From Rallus limicola (lineage: Eukaryota > Chordata > Aves > Gruiformes > Rallidae), in contig JAKCOZ010000009.1 in assembly GCA_022605955.1 (NCBI GenBank), forward strand, positions 3,038,001 through 3,102,000: DNA of 64,000 nucleotides. The letters are read 5' to 3'. The translations under genes and the position numbers were made by a program. The notes below the pieces were generated by a model. That model was not told the DNA's origin and made no database searches. It was given only the letters and a program-made list of their open reading frames with translations. This document shows, one piece after another, positions 1-12,392 of the stretch. Within the stretch, counting starts at the first letter, position 1; the number at the start of each line of letters is the position of its first letter.

Positions 1-771
1 CATCCCTTTAAAATCTGAGATCCATGCCTCCAGATTAAAGACACATAGATGATGAAATACTCTGAGACATGAGGAATGTGCTCTGTGGCTCCCAGCTAGC
101 AAGGTCATTCACTGAACTCATTTCCTCCCCCCTTTTGCAGAAGATGGGCGAAAGGGGAACAGCAGCAACTCCCCAGGGCCAGGAGCAGGATGTGTCCCCA
201 GGAAAGCAGTGCTTTCTGGGGTGTGGTGTGGGGATGCCTTAGGATCCTGCTGGGGATGATCTGTTTACATCCCTTGCATCAATTTACGCTACTTTCTTGC
301 CATATGCAGTGACCCTTGAAGAGACAACCCGGCTGTTTGCAGCCATGCTTGGTGCAGGCATTTAACTCTTCTGTATCGAATCCTGAGGAGCTGTCTGGAA
401 GTAACTGTACCATTTTTGTAATTAATTGCTTTGTTTAAATATACTGGACTTCCATACTGTGACAGCAGGCCTTTGAGCAAGGCCATCAAGAAATTAAAAC
501 AAGGCATAGCCTTGGCAGTTTCTGGGACATAAGGAAGGTATACAGACAACTCAGCAGAGAGAAATGCAATTTTGGTTGCAGAGGAAAAAAACTAAGGAGG
601 AGGGAGAATGTTTGAGAGATGAGCAAACCGTGCCAGAAATTATTACAACATCTAGATCCAGCTAGGGCTGATTGGTTGGGGTGGTTTCCCTTTGGATTGT
701 ATGTGTCTTTCTGATCAAAATTCCCACTTTAGAGAGAAATAGAATTTTCTACCTTGAGGATGAAGACATAC
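1..771. other. Unique noncoding DNA
   Basis: Nothing recognised. Confidence 0.6.
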
Positions 772-927
772 CAGCATAGGTTGCCCAGAGAAGCTGTAAA
801 GCCTCTGTCTGTGGAGACATCTAAAACTTGACTGGTCCCAAGCAACCTGCTGTAACTGGAGCTGCCTTGATGGGGAGGTTGGAGTGGAGGACCTCTGGAG
901 GTCCCTTCCAACCTAAGTGATTCCATG
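772..927 (+). repeat. CR1 LINE 3' end fragment
   Basis: It starts at the ATAGGTTGCCCAGAGAAG block and ends in the conserved GGTCCCTTCCAACCT motif, then a degenerate ATTC tail. It is strongly 5' truncated and diverged. Confidence 0.8.
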
Positions 928-2429
928 CCAGCTGCAACCTGGGGTTTTTTCCATTTGCATGTCAGATGGTGGGGTGGGTCTGTGGAATGTTTAGCAACAT
1001 GACGTGTTGATACAACAGTTTAAAAGGTCTCAGCATATTACCTCCATATTATCTTTAATACAGTCTAAAAATAAAGAGAAAAGACTGCTGTTCTGGTTCA
1101 GTTCCAGCTGGGTAAGCAGGTAGGCAGGCACATGCCCTCTCTGGAAGCCTCATCAGAGCAGCTGCATGGACAACGCACGGCCAGAGGGGCAGTAACCAGA
1201 GTGGTAACCGTGACTCTGATGTCAGCCCCCGGTTAAATTCTGAAGCACAGACCTGCCAGGAGATGACATTCATTTCTTTTGGGGGGGCGGGGGGGGAGGA
1301 GCATTATATCACATCCAGCAAACACGTGGACACACAGCGTCAGAGGAACCCCGCAGGGCATCGTGCATGACATCTACCCACAGCATGATGGCTGGAGGAG
1401 GGGAGGGATGGTGAGCATTTAACCCCTCACTCAGCCATGCAGGACAGGATGTGGAGAAGGATATTCTCCTCACTCAAAACAATGTGAAGCTTTTTTTTTT
1501 TTTTTTTTTTAATCTAGTCAAAATATAATTGTAGAGAATGGAATTTGGCTGTGAAACCTGGGCTAGCCTGTCTACAAAGGTGAAGTGAGACAAGTTAATT
1601 GAAACTTGGTCCTTGGAAGTGTCTTTGGGTTTTTACACCATGAGGTTTTGAGGCTGCTCAGTCTGTTTTTGAAGGATGCCTTTATGATCAAGCAGAAAAG
1701 TTAAAGGGAATTTTAAAAAACTTTATCTGCTTAGGCTTACACTGCTGTTAAGCCTGAAGTCACACTGCTTCTACGGGAGTGACAGCTGGGATGTGAGTGA
1801 AGGGCCAAATGAAAATTGTGTGGAGATCTCATCTGACAAGGCCACCTCAGACAAAAGAAATGTTAAACAAATAGCCTTACACAATGGGGAACGGGCGAAC
1901 TTCTGCTGAACCTCACTGATGGCTGGGTGCCAAAGGGAAGTTTGAAGCTACCCACGTGTTCTCTTTTGGAAGTCTCTCTGGTTTTAATGTCCGGTGTTTG
2001 TATACCATTTTAAGTGAAAAGTGAAGAGGGTTTAATTATCTTCACGGGGTGTGATAGCTGACAGAAGGGAAAATATCTGCCCAGGGCTCTTATGCTTTGC
2101 AGAGTGAAAGTCCCACGTACTGGTAATCGCTCAGATGACATAAACCTCGGCCTTATTAAGCTGTAAACAAAAAATAGGTGAGACTAGGTGGGTTTGCAAT
2201 GTAACGATAGAAAATTAAAACATTCACTCAAGCGTTCAGCGCTTCCAGACTGCAGTCTGCTGCCAGAAACAGTGAAGAGGACATGGCCTGGGTAGCTCCT
2301 CAGAATTGCCTACTTGGCCTGGCAGTGCAAGGCCAGCTGGGAGAAACAATGTCTTTTTTCTGGGGTAGATGGAGTTAGAAGAAGTTTTCCGGTGTTCAGG
2401 ACCACAAATCCTTCAAATTTTAACATAAA
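928..2429. other. Unique noncoding DNA
   Basis: It holds the poly-T run, a G-rich patch (1281-1299) and an octamer ATTTGCAT (953-960). No gene. Confidence 0.6.
1491..1510 (+). repeat. Poly-T run
   Basis: Twenty consecutive T. Confidence 0.98.
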
Positions 2430-2800
2430 ACTTCAATTTCTCTGCCTAATATAAACAAAATCCCATCCAGGAATATGGACTCTGCCTGTCAGGAGAAGGA
2501 TCTAACACCCAAACACCTCGTCATTACCTTCTGACATTCCAGATTATACATTTTTTTTGCCATTAGAGAAAAGCTGCAGTCTAATATTTTAAATATTCCA
2601 ATCATTGCTATCTGCAGCTACTGCAGAGAACAAATTACCAAAGGCATCAATCTCATAAAGTAAAATTAACTATTTGAAATGGAAAGCTGCCATCACAGTC
2701 TGATGGCACCAATTAAAGTTGCAGAAAATGCAGCTCGCTGTTTGAGGCAAAGGAAAGAGAGAGCCTGGGCCAAGCTGTTTAAGGTTTATCATTTTAACTA
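2430..2800. promoter_or_regulatory. Candidate conserved noncoding element
   Basis: This is AT-rich unique sequence without stops-free frames or repeats. It contains many homeodomain-like TAAT/ATTA cores, CTAATATTTTAAATATTCC and ACCAATTAAAGTTGC. This composition is typical of vertebrate developmental enhancers, but conservation was not tested. Confidence 0.3.
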
Positions 2801-4567
2801 GAGATGGGCCTGAGCTTTAAACCTGAGATTGAGAGGAAGGTGCTTGGGTGCAGGACTGCATCTCATCCAAGTCCCCAGTGCTATTAAGAACATTTTGTTC
2901 TGCTGCTAGGAGAAGGAGGGATACCTCAGAAGTGTCAAGAGCTTTGAGTCCAAGATGCTTCTAGCCGTAGCTGGCTGGAGACTTTCCCAGATTTGCTGGA
3001 ATTACAACTCATTTCTCCCCATGCCTCTTCTTCGATGCCTTCAAAATGGGAGCCCTCAAACCATGGCTTCGTGTGCTAGTGAAGACAGACTAACTCTACC
3101 TGCATGTTTCTCAGTCCTCCCAGGCTTTGAGATGAACAGGTCTTCAGAGTGAGTTTTCTGGTTGGGATCCTGAGGAGATGCCACAAACTCAGGTACCAGT
3201 GAACTTGCTGGGTTTGACCTGTTCTGCTCAGAGAACTGTCTCTGCTCTCCTCCACGAGCTCCTGAAGGGAAGGAGGGTGGCTGATGACTTGATTGCACTG
3301 GTGGCTGTAGGGGATGCCATTACATTATGGGACAGGGTACATATGTTCCAGTGCAAATCCTTCCACGTGAAATGAGGATGCGCTATAAATCTAATGGAAA
3401 TATTCATTATGTGAAATAGGCCTGAGCCATGGTTTGTCTTCTGAGGAGATGCTGGTTAAAATTTCATTGTCAAACAGTAGGAGGCACAGGATGGGTCAGT
3501 CCTTCTCATTACATTGTCCTCCACAGAGATTATTTGACCCCAAGGAGCTGTGTAAATACATCAGTCAGCCTTTCACATGGGCCAAAGTGCAGTGAGTGGC
3601 AGGCGTTTTAATACAACATATACCAGGACCCACAGACTCCTTGCAAGATAAGCACCTACCTCCAGCTGACACCAGCAGAACACCTTCCAGTGTGATGTCA
3701 TACTCAGGGCTGCTTTCAGGAACAAAATATACACTCTTCTAGCTACAGGCTAAATACAACTTGTCTTGCCAAGTGCAGTCTCTTCCCTTGGTTTGCCGAG
3801 CGCAGCTGAACGTGAGATGGATTTATGTTGAGGCAGGAAGACCCACGAACAACTCACCCAGCTTTCTGTTCCTTTTCTCTACAAAAAAACAGTAATCCAT
3901 GGCACAAAAAATACTGCAGGAGCTAAGCCAAACACTATTTTTCTGCCTGAGAGCCCGTTACTTAAGCACTGCCCTCCTCTGATTAATGAGCATGGGCTCT
4001 TCCACTCCCTGTCCTCTCTGCCACTTAGAGTGCTAAACATGCTCAGCTAAAAGCAAAAAGGCTGTTTTCTAGCTGCTAGCTTTAATTTTAGTCAAATTAA
4101 TGTGCTGGTTCTCCATGACAAAGATTATGTCTGCCACATCAGTCCTACCTGCTCCAGCCCACTAGCTTCAGTGCTGTTAAGAAAGTTCAGGGTAGGAGAA
4201 GATCCAGATTGAGGTCTTACGGCTGCCAACTGTTACTTCTGAGTGTCCTGGGACAAGGAAGGAAAGCATGAAAGTCTTTGTTCTCTTGTCTTCAGGAAGA
4301 AAACAACCATAAATTCTGGTAGATCACATCTACAGCATAAGGTGGTCTTCAGTACTGAAACTGCCCTGACAGCCACAGCCAGGATACAGCCCTTCCCCAC
4401 ACTGTGGTCATGGCAAGGTCATAGATGGACCTGCTGAGCCCAACGTACCTGGACCATTAGTTGCAACTGAGGTTGTGACTGGGGTATGTGAAGGACAGTA
4501 CTGTCTCTAAAGCTTTGGTGAAGTCATGGTTTCCTGCATGCTATCTTACAGCATGGTCTGAAGTTGT
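2801..4567. other. Unique noncoding DNA
   Basis: Nothing recognised; the short open frames show no family resemblance. Confidence 0.6.
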
Positions 4568-4813
4568 GTCAGGGGAAGTTTAGGTTGGATATTAGGAAAA
4601 ATGTCTTTACGGAAAGGGTGGTCAGATGTGGGAACAGGCTGCCCAGAGAGGTGGTTGAGTACCTGGTTAATCCCTGGGGGGGTTTAAAAGAAGAGTAGAT
4701 GTTGTGCTTGGTGACATGATCTAGTGTTGGACCTAGCAGGGCTGGATAGATGGTTGGACTCGATGATCTTGATGGTCTTTTCTGACCTAATACCATTCTG
4801 TGATTCAATGATT
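4568..4813 (+). repeat. CR1 LINE 3' end fragment
   Basis: It contains AGGTTGGATATTAGGAAAAA, the GGCTGCCCAGAGAGGTGG block, GGACTCGATGATCTT and the TTCTGTGATTC tail in order. It is of the same general subfamily as the copy at 58452-59092. Confidence 0.9.
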
Positions 4814-7262
4814 ACCACACCTTGTCCCCTACCATAGCCCATAGACAAGCAAACCTCTTCTGACACACAATCACAGGGCCTCCAGATGCTAAGGTCTCTG
4901 CAGAACACACTCAGCTCTCCTCTCCTCATCCCTTGGACCTTTTCTTTCCCCAGTTCCTCTCTCATGTTGGCTGTGGCCCCCACAGGAATTGCTGTCTCTT
5001 CTTTTCCCTTAGTGTCATGAAGGCAGCACCCTGGAGCTTCATGTCCATGGACTGGTTGGTGAGTACATCCATGGCCAGCAGCATCTACTGAAAACAATAC
5101 CTAGGAGGCAATTTCTCCCTGCCTCTCCCTCTGCTGCAGCATCAGTAATATCATTTCACCTGCTTCTCTGTTTTGCTGAAATTTAGAGGACTCCACTTTT
5201 TTAAGATCTTTACTGCAGCTTGCTAGCTAGCTTGGGTTAAAGCCCATCATGGTCTGATCCCAAGAGCCTCATTTCCACAGGAAACCAGGCGAAAAGAGTC
5301 CTCGCCTGCAGTCAGAAGCTGCCAGTTTGATGAGCTGCCAGAGCCTGCCTGACAAAAACAGACCTCTCCACGCTTCCTCCTGCAATTACTTTCCCATGGA
5401 GCCTAAAGGTGAACTGCCAGGCCATTGATCTCATGGCAAACAAAGTATTGGCAGCGGTGGCAGGAGATCTCCATGGGGATGAAGTGTCTGGGAATGACAC
5501 ACGCTGGCTGCTCATTGCATCGATCTGGTACTAACAGGTCCCTAAATGGAAAGGAATCACCAAAAGTGATCCAGAGGCTGTTGGAGCTATTTTCATTAGT
5601 AGCTCCAAAAAAGTCACCCTCTCAAAAGTTAGACAGGGCGTATCACAGCCTTATTTTGGCTTCAGTTCCCTTGCAAGTTCCTCCAGCTTTTGGACAGAAC
5701 CCTTGCTTTAATCTTTAGAGGAGCACTTAATGCCAAGTCAACACAATAGCCTGCTTCTTCCTCATTAGTTGGTGACTGATCCCGTTTCTCTGTTTCCAGC
5801 ACAGGTTTCAAAGGCTGATGGGAGATAGAGTCATTCATTCCTGTGCATGCTGGGGAGTGTCATGGCTCGGTCACTGCGCTAGAGTGTACCATCACCACCC
5901 CCTGCCAAGCTGGGGGCTGGCACTGTGACCATTCTGTGGCTGGGAAACCAAAGTCCCTAAAGGTACAGGCATGGCTTTCTGGGGTTGGAGCATCCATCTG
6001 CCTAGGGTCTGGCTCTCCAGAGACCCTACAGCCCATGCAGTTGCAGAGCCCTCAAGGGACCCAAGTTGCGGCTATGAGTGATGAGCATTTCTGGGAAGCA
6101 GAGAAGCAGGATCTCAAGGCGGTCAGCAGAAATCTGGGGAACCAGCAGCCAGCAGCCATCTCGGAGAAACGGGTTGTACGAAACCCAAGTAACAGTGGCA
6201 GTGGTGACAGCCATGGACTTTCCATCACCCGGACTGTAAGGTCACCCCTTGTCTTCTTGTGGGCTCCAGAAAGAGGACAGGGTCCCACATGGCAGAGTTT
6301 CCATCCTCACACAGACCTTTTTACCCTCAGGCTGACACAGAGCACATCCATCCTGTGCTCCACACAAAATGCTGCATTGTGGAGGCAAAGTCACTCGTTT
6401 CTAAACCAGATAATATCCATGACTGACCTGACAGCTTGGACCCATGGAGAGCTGCTGTCCTGGCAGCACTCGGGGATAAGGAAATGTGGCACAGAGGAAA
6501 TCACTGACTAGCTGGTGGTAGCAAGATTTGGGACCATTACCCACTTCTGCAGCTGCAGCCCGTGTCATGTCAAACCGCACACTGACCGCACATTCCTGAG
6601 GTCTGTGGGCTCAGGGGAGAAATGCGTGTGAGCCAGTGACCAACGGCTGAGAGAACCGACTCAAGCTGGATGTGAAACTTTAATGCTGTCACTTCTGGAG
6701 TGCTTGAGCTTACAAAGCTAATGGCATCAGCTTCACACAGATATTCCTAAGTGTTCAGGCTTTTTAAAGGAAGTTGAGCTCCCCATAGCACCCTGAAATC
6801 CCACCCTGTGCTCCTCAGAACCTACCTGGACAATCAGTGAGGATGAAGTCTTTCATTGTGCTGCCCAGACCTCTGCCACATGTGTTTGCAGAGTAGCTGC
6901 TCACAGTGGTTTTCTCTTGGAGGAGATGAATAGGACACTTTGGCATTGGCCCTCATAGCTGCTTGCTGGCAGCAAAGCAATGAAGAGATGCAGGTGAGGA
7001 GGAATGTGCTCACAGCATGGGAACCAGCAGGAGGAACAAGAGGTCTGTAGGAGCTCACTGGGGCCATGGGGATGTGGCAGGCTAGGTCACTCCGCTGGAG
7101 TTGCTCTGTGCAAGAGGGCAGAGGGAATGACTGGAGATCTGCCCAGGGATGAGTGATGAGCCAGCTCAGAGCTTGCAGGTCAGGGTTACTGAGCAGACTG
7201 GCATCAGTGATTTTGTCATGGGCGATTCTGTCACGGGTGACAAAGGATTGTGGTCAACAGTG
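4814..7262. other. Unique noncoding DNA
   Basis: It includes an open frame of 222 codons (5843-6511) that starts at GTG; its first ATG is at 6035. I find no domain and treat it as chance. Confidence 0.5.
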
Positions 7263-7550
7263 CAAAGACCAGCAAAGGCCAGTGCAAAGGCCAGTGCAAA
7301 GGCCAGTCACTGGTAGTGTACCTCAGGGGTCAATACTGGGGCCAATCCTGTGTAACGCCTTCCCTTGTGGCCTGAATGATGGAGCAGAGAGCACCCTCAG
7401 CAAGTCTGCAGATGACATGAAGCTGGGAGGAGTGACTGGCAGACCAGATGGGTGTGCTGCCATCCAGAGGGACCTCAACAACCTGGAGAAATGGGCCAGT
7501 GGGAACCTCATGAAGTTCGACTAGAAGAAGTGCAAATTCCTGCCAGTGTG
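7263..7550 (+). repeat. CR1 LINE ORF2 fragment (reverse transcriptase)
   Basis: The translation in the frame of 7153-7524 contains the reverse-transcriptase palm block VPQGSILGPI, then a degenerate active-site region with SADDMKLGG where intact CR1 has FADDTKLGG, then CAAIQRDLNNLEKW. The frame stops at 7522. Just before the palm block a 12-base unit is repeated three times (7274-7309). The element is truncated at both ends and cannot retrotranspose. Confidence 0.9.
7274..7309 (+). repeat. 12-bp tandem triplication inside CR1 fragment
   Basis: The unit AAAGGCCAGTGC occurs at 7274-7285 and 7286-7297, and as AAAGGCCAGTCA at 7298-7309. It encodes a repeated RPVQ peptide in the CR1 frame and is absent from the usual CR1 sequence. 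Confidence 0.85.
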
Positions 7551-7989
7551 TACTGGGGGCAACTGTCTGGAAAGCAGCTTGGCAGAAATCCTTCTGTACC
7601 TTCCACATCCTGGCTGGCGTGTCCTAGTTGTGCCCTGATGAGGGGAGCAAATGGGTGACCTGCCTGCCTGTCACACCCCACCAGAAGCACTGTGGCAGCT
7701 CTAACTTTGTGGATACATGCAGGTAACTGTAGAGAGCTTAGATGTTATGTGTCAACAGTCATTTCAAGAGCTTGGCAGGAATTTGTCATGCTGTGGAATG
7801 GACTCTGGGCATCAGGAATGTGAGGCATGGTTTCTGTTCAAGAGTGTGCCACCCACAGCAGACAGTCCTCCATGAACTTCTCCAACGTGAGTCCTTTCCC
7901 ACGGGGCTTCAGCTCTTCCCCAGCTGCCCCAGCGTGGGTCATTGCTATGGGTGCAGTCATCAATCACAGAATGTCACTCAGGCCCAGAC
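7551..7989. other. Noncoding DNA between CR1 and LTR-like repeat
   Basis: Nothing recognised. Confidence 0.5.
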
Positions 7990-8450
7990 TGCTCCAGCCT
8001 GTTCCCCTCATGGGGTCACAAACCCCCTAGCAAACCTGCTCTGGTGTGGGGCCTCTCCATGGGCTGCAGGTGGGGTCTGGGCCTTTTCCATGGGCTGTGG
8101 GGGGACACCTGCTCCACCATGGGTTTCTCCAGGGGCTGCAGGGGCATCTTTCTGGCACCTGGGGTGCCTCCTTCTCCCCTTCTCTGCCCTTGGTCCCTGC
8201 ACAGCTCCTCACACCTTCTCGCTCTCTTCTCTGGGGCACAAAGCAGCTGCTGGCAGGTTTTCTCCTCACTGTGGTTCCCAGAGGCGCTGTGACCATGGCT
8301 GATGGGCTCAGCCTTGGTCAGCAGTGACTCCGGCCTTGAGCTGGCTGGTGTTTGCTCTGTGGGGCCTGCAGAGAGCTTCTGGCTGCTCTTTGCAGCAGCC
8401 ACCCCTGCAGCCCCCCCTCCTCCACCTGAACCCAGCCATGCACAACTACA
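7990..8450. repeat. Avian interspersed LTR-like repeat, copy A
   Basis: It shares long blocks in the same order and orientation with 59540-59925: CCATGGGCTGCAGG, GTCCCTGCACAGCTCCTCAC, TCCTCACTGTGGTTCCCAGA, and the GCTGATGGGCTCAGCCTTGG segment. From memory this resembles a multi-copy avian LTR (ERV-type) whose segment carries a CCAAT-like GCTGATTGGCTCAG box; the exact family was not verified. It has several overlapping open frames on both strands, which are artefacts of its composition. Confidence 0.7.
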
Positions 8451-10369
8451 ACAGTTCAGAAATTACACTCAGTGAGTTTCAGAGTTTAGTTGGAAAAGCC
8501 TGTGCTCAAAAAATGGCACTGAGCCCCTGTGGCTGTCCTGGGAAGCAACAACCATAAAAAAAGTGCTGGGGGAAGCAGCTGGCTTGATTTTTATCTTGGT
8601 TTTCTAAATTATCCATCTAAGCCATGTTTCTAAGTTTACCCTCAATAGAGAAAGGCAGAAGTTTAACTTTTCCCTCTCCAGCTCCTTCAGCCACAAAAGT
8701 TTCTGCTGGCAGAATGAATTCCTTCTAAATGCCAGTGAGGAGCCTCAAACTCTGCGGCCACAGCCCCATGGCAGGACCTTCACTGCTGTGTTTTAGCCTG
8801 GTGATGCTCAGGGGAAGGAGCATTTCTTTCCCCTGCTCCCCCAGGGAGCTTCAGAGTCATCATTGCTATTTACAGGCTGATGAAGCTTGGCATGACATGG
8901 GTATGTACTTTTTGGGTTTTTCCACTTGCTCTGGGGTGCCTGAGGCGCTGCAGTTATGTCAGACATCTGCCCAGCACGGCAAGCATGCCTTCATGAGAAA
9001 AAAAAAGAGGAAAATAAAATAAAATAAAATAAAGGATGGAAAAAAAGAAGTGTCCTCAAGTTCTGTCAGCTTTGGGACAGATCTGAGCTGCGTGTCTGCA
9101 TGCCTTTAGCTTCAGCAATTAAAATCGTGCTGTGGGAGGTAGTGTGGAGATGATCAAAGAGTGTGGTGGGTGTTCCTTGTGTGTTAGATATTACGATCCC
9201 TTTTGCTGGGTGAAAACTGGAAATGAAGCCTGGCTGTTCCTAGGGATGGTGGCCAGCGGCTGGGCTGCAGGAGGTGCTGGTCAGCAGAGGTGCTTGCTGA
9301 GCTCAGCTGGAGGAGAAGGTAGATGGAGTACTCTCAGTCTTCTCACTTTCCCCTCACAGCAGTGCTGCTGAGATCAGCCAGGTGGGGAGACCTGACCGCG
9401 GGCTCACTGCAGGGTTTTCCAGCCAGCTCAAGCACAGACACAGGCAGGAGCAGAATGCCTGTGGCCTCCCAGGGGAAGGGGGACAGAAAAAACAGGGATG
9501 CTTGTGAAAACACCTCTGTGCTGCTTGCTAGCAAGGGCTGGGGGGGTGGCATTCAGGGTCCCTGCTACTTCCCGGCTCATCTCAGGGGTGATGCCAGAGT
9601 TTGTTCCCCCACTCTCGGCCAGCACAGCTCAACATCCCATCTGTTCTGGGAGGCTCCTCACTGGTCTCCCTGCAGAGGTGGCTCAGCCTCAGCCTGTCTC
9701 GAGAGACACAGGGCCAAAAGGAGCCCAGAGGAGAGCAGGGACATCGAAACAGCGTGAGGATCTGGATTCCCTTCAGCTCAGAGATGGCTCCCATTACAAT
9801 TAATGACGGTCACTCATAGCAGTAGCACCTGTGAAGAGAGGTGAGGACACACGGCAGGAAGATGGGCAGGAGTGATGGCTCGGCCCATACCTATAACAGC
9901 TCCTTGTGCAAGGGGAATACCTGGATGTGTGACCAGTGCCATTTCCTAGGAGAGCTTCCCGAGCCACTCCACTCCCCAGGGCTTCTGGAAACAAATGGTA
10001 AGTACTTTTCTCCCAATGCTTTTATCATCCCCGTGCCAAGAGCTGACAGGAAACACTGAGCACAGTAATTTGAATTTTTTTATTTAAAAAAAAGGAGAAA
10101 AAGTCTCACAGAGGCTGTGTCTACAGCAGGGCAATGACTCAGGACACCAGAGGAATAGCTTTTTCCAGCCTGCCGGACGCTGTGTGTCGGAGCCCAGGGC
10201 GGTGCCAGCATTTCGATGGTGTGAGTAGCCTCGGACGCAGCCAGACTCCCCCGGCCCTGCCAGCACCACTTGTCATCCTGACCTTATGTTCCAGTTTGAG
10301 GGCAAAAAGGGCCTCTTTTTTTTTTCCTTTCTGTTAATTTTAAAGAGATAAATATAGCCAGTGAGGTGA
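8451..10369. other. Unique noncoding DNA
   Basis: It contains the (AAAAT)n run only. Overlapping open frames on both strands at 9.3-9.8 kb reflect moderate GC content. Confidence 0.6.
9011..9033 (+). repeat. (AAAAT)n microsatellite
   Basis: Four and a half AAAAT units follow a purine-rich stretch. Confidence 0.95.
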
Positions 10370-10690
10370 CCTCCTACTCCCGTGGAAACCTTTACATTTA
10401 AAGCTGAAAATGTGAAAATTAGCAGTAGCTCTTTTTTATTTATAGGCTGCTCAGTGTTTTGCTCAGTACGAGGTCATGTTGTGTGCCTTAGAGTGCAGTT
10501 CATTAGCACAAGGTCAGTGAGCTTTGCAAAACAATTTACTTTGCTAAAATCTATTTTAAAAAAAAAATCAAAATAAATTATAATTTTTTTTTTTTTAACC
10601 AGCAGGAAATAGCTTTCAGTGTTGAAATGTGATTGGCAATAGCTTTGAATAAGGTCACTTGAATACATAATTTTCTTTGAACAGACATCT
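10370..10690. promoter_or_regulatory. Candidate conserved noncoding element
   Basis: A unique AT-rich block with TTCATTAGCACAAGGTCA (including the nuclear-receptor half-site AGGTCA), ATTGGCAATAGC and TGAATAAGGTCACTTG. It lies immediately left of a CR1. Confidence 0.3.
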
Positions 10691-10742
10691 AGGTAATTTC
10701 ATCCCCTGTTTAACTCACTGGAGCTCATGTCGGAATAGCCAC

Positions 10743-11426
10743 ATGTATCAGTACAGGCTGGGGGATGACCTGTTGGAGAGGAGCTCTGAGGAGAAGGACC
10801 TGGGAGTCCTGGTTGATGACAGGTTGGATGAGCCAGCAGTGTGCGCTGGGAGCTAAGAGGGCCAATGGGATCCCAGGGGCATCAAAAGGAACGTGGCCAG
10901 TAGGTCAAAGGATGTGATCCCCCCCCCCGCTCTATCTACTCTGCCCTGGTCAGGCCCCACCTGGAGTGTTGTGTCCAGTTCTGGGCTCCTGGAGAGAGTC
11001 CAGTGGAGGCTACAAAGGTGTTGAAGGGCCTGGAGCATCTCCCCTGTGAGGAAAGGCTGAGTGAGCTGGGGCTGTTCAGCCTGGAGAAAAGAAGCCTGAG
11101 AGGGGATCTGATCAGTGTTTATCAATAGCTGAAGGGTGGGACACAGGGGGACATGGGCAGCCTCTTCTCAGTGCCTGTGGGGACAGGACAAGGGGCGATG
11201 GCCTCAAGTTGGAGCACAGGCAATTCTGCACCAACATGGGAAGAACTTCTTCCCAGTGAGGGTGAGGGAGCCCTGGGACAGGCTGCCCAGGGGGTGTGGA
11301 GTCTCCTTCTCTGGAGAGATTCCAGCCCTGTCTGGACGCCTCCCTGAGTGACCTGTCCTAGGGACCCTGCTTTGGCAGGGGGTTGGACTCAATGGGCTCC
11401 AACCCCTATGATTCTGTGATTCTGTG
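10743..11426 (+). repeat. CR1 LINE, 3' about 0.7 kb
   Basis: It contains the C-terminal ORF2 region (GTGTTGTGTCCAGTTCTGGG, then GGCTGAGTGAGCTGGGGCTG), the GGGTGAGGGAGCCCTGGGAC block and a GATTCTGTGATTCTGTG tail. It has internal indels and a C-run (10920-10927). It belongs to the same subfamily as 52597-53143 and 62503-62886. Confidence 0.95.
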
Positions 11427-12091
11427 TCAGGATTTTGCCCTGACTCTGATATAACTCCCACCAGGTAAGAATCAAGCCCCCACTGTTATCACCCTGGACC
11501 TGAGCTGCAGGCAAGGAGAAGAAATGGTCATCTATGAGGAATGAAATGAAGTTTCCTGTAACAGCAGCTCTGGGGAGGACCCAAACGAGCAGCGCTGACC
11601 AAAAATAGTCTGTGATATAAAATTGGCTCAAAATTGAGACCCTTCCTAGAACTGTCCAAACTTTTTCATTTTCCCTGTGGTGACTGCAGGACTGATAGGA
11701 CACATGTTCGTTAGTCTGCAGGAGGTTATTGTAATGAGCAATAATGGATGTGACAGCAACCCCGAGGTAATTCAGTGACTCTGAAGCTGCTTCAAGGTTC
11801 TCCCATGTTTAGCTTTCATCATCTCTGATTTCTGCCTTCTGCCACACACAAAGAGTGAAAATAAATATCATTAAGAGATTACTTTATGAAAACAATTATG
11901 AAAATTAAACTATAAGCTAGACTGCTGGTTATGAGGGACTTTGCTTAAGGGTCAGGGAAAGGAGCTTGGTTATGGTGTCTCTTTGGAGAGACAAGCTTCT
12001 TCCCAAGCCTCAGTCAAAAAGGCTGTGAAAGCATGTCCGTGTGCAACTCTTTTAATGAAAGTTACAATGAAACAAGTAAAGGTCACCCCAT
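11427..12091. other. Unique noncoding DNA
   Basis: Nothing recognised. Confidence 0.6.
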
Positions 12092-12392
12092 GACAGAATA
12101 GTTGAGGTTGGAGGTGTCTCCAGGTGACTCTGGACATGTCTCATCCAACCCTCCTGCTCAAAGGAGGACCAGCAGGACCAGGTTGCCTGGGACTACATCC
12201 AGACAGCACTTGGATTTCTGCACGGTTGGAGACTCCACAACCTCTCCTCATGACCTGTTGCCTTTTTCCTCCACAGAACACAAGTTTTTCTTACATTTAA
12301 GTGGATTTTTCTATATTTCAGGTTGTGCCTGCTGCCTCTCGTCCTGGCACTAGGTACCATTGAGAAAAGTCCGGCTCCACCTTTACCCCTTT
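12092..12392 (-). repeat. CR1 LINE fragment, diverged
   Basis: On the plus strand it opens with CAGAATAGTTGAGGTTGGAG, continues through TCATCCAACCCTCCTGCTCA and GGTTGCCTGGGACTACATCC, then GAGACTCCACAACCTCTC. This is the reverse-strand layout of an older CR1 subfamily. Confidence 0.8.

Noticed and set aside
5843..6511. 222-codon open frame on the plus strand
   Set aside because: It starts at GTG; the first ATG is at 6035. No domain, splice context or family resemblance, and some frame of this length is expected by chance in 64 kb of moderate GC.
8016..8402. Several overlapping 60-190-codon frames on both strands
   Set aside because: They lie inside the LTR-like repeat, which also produces them in the second copy at 59.5 kb.
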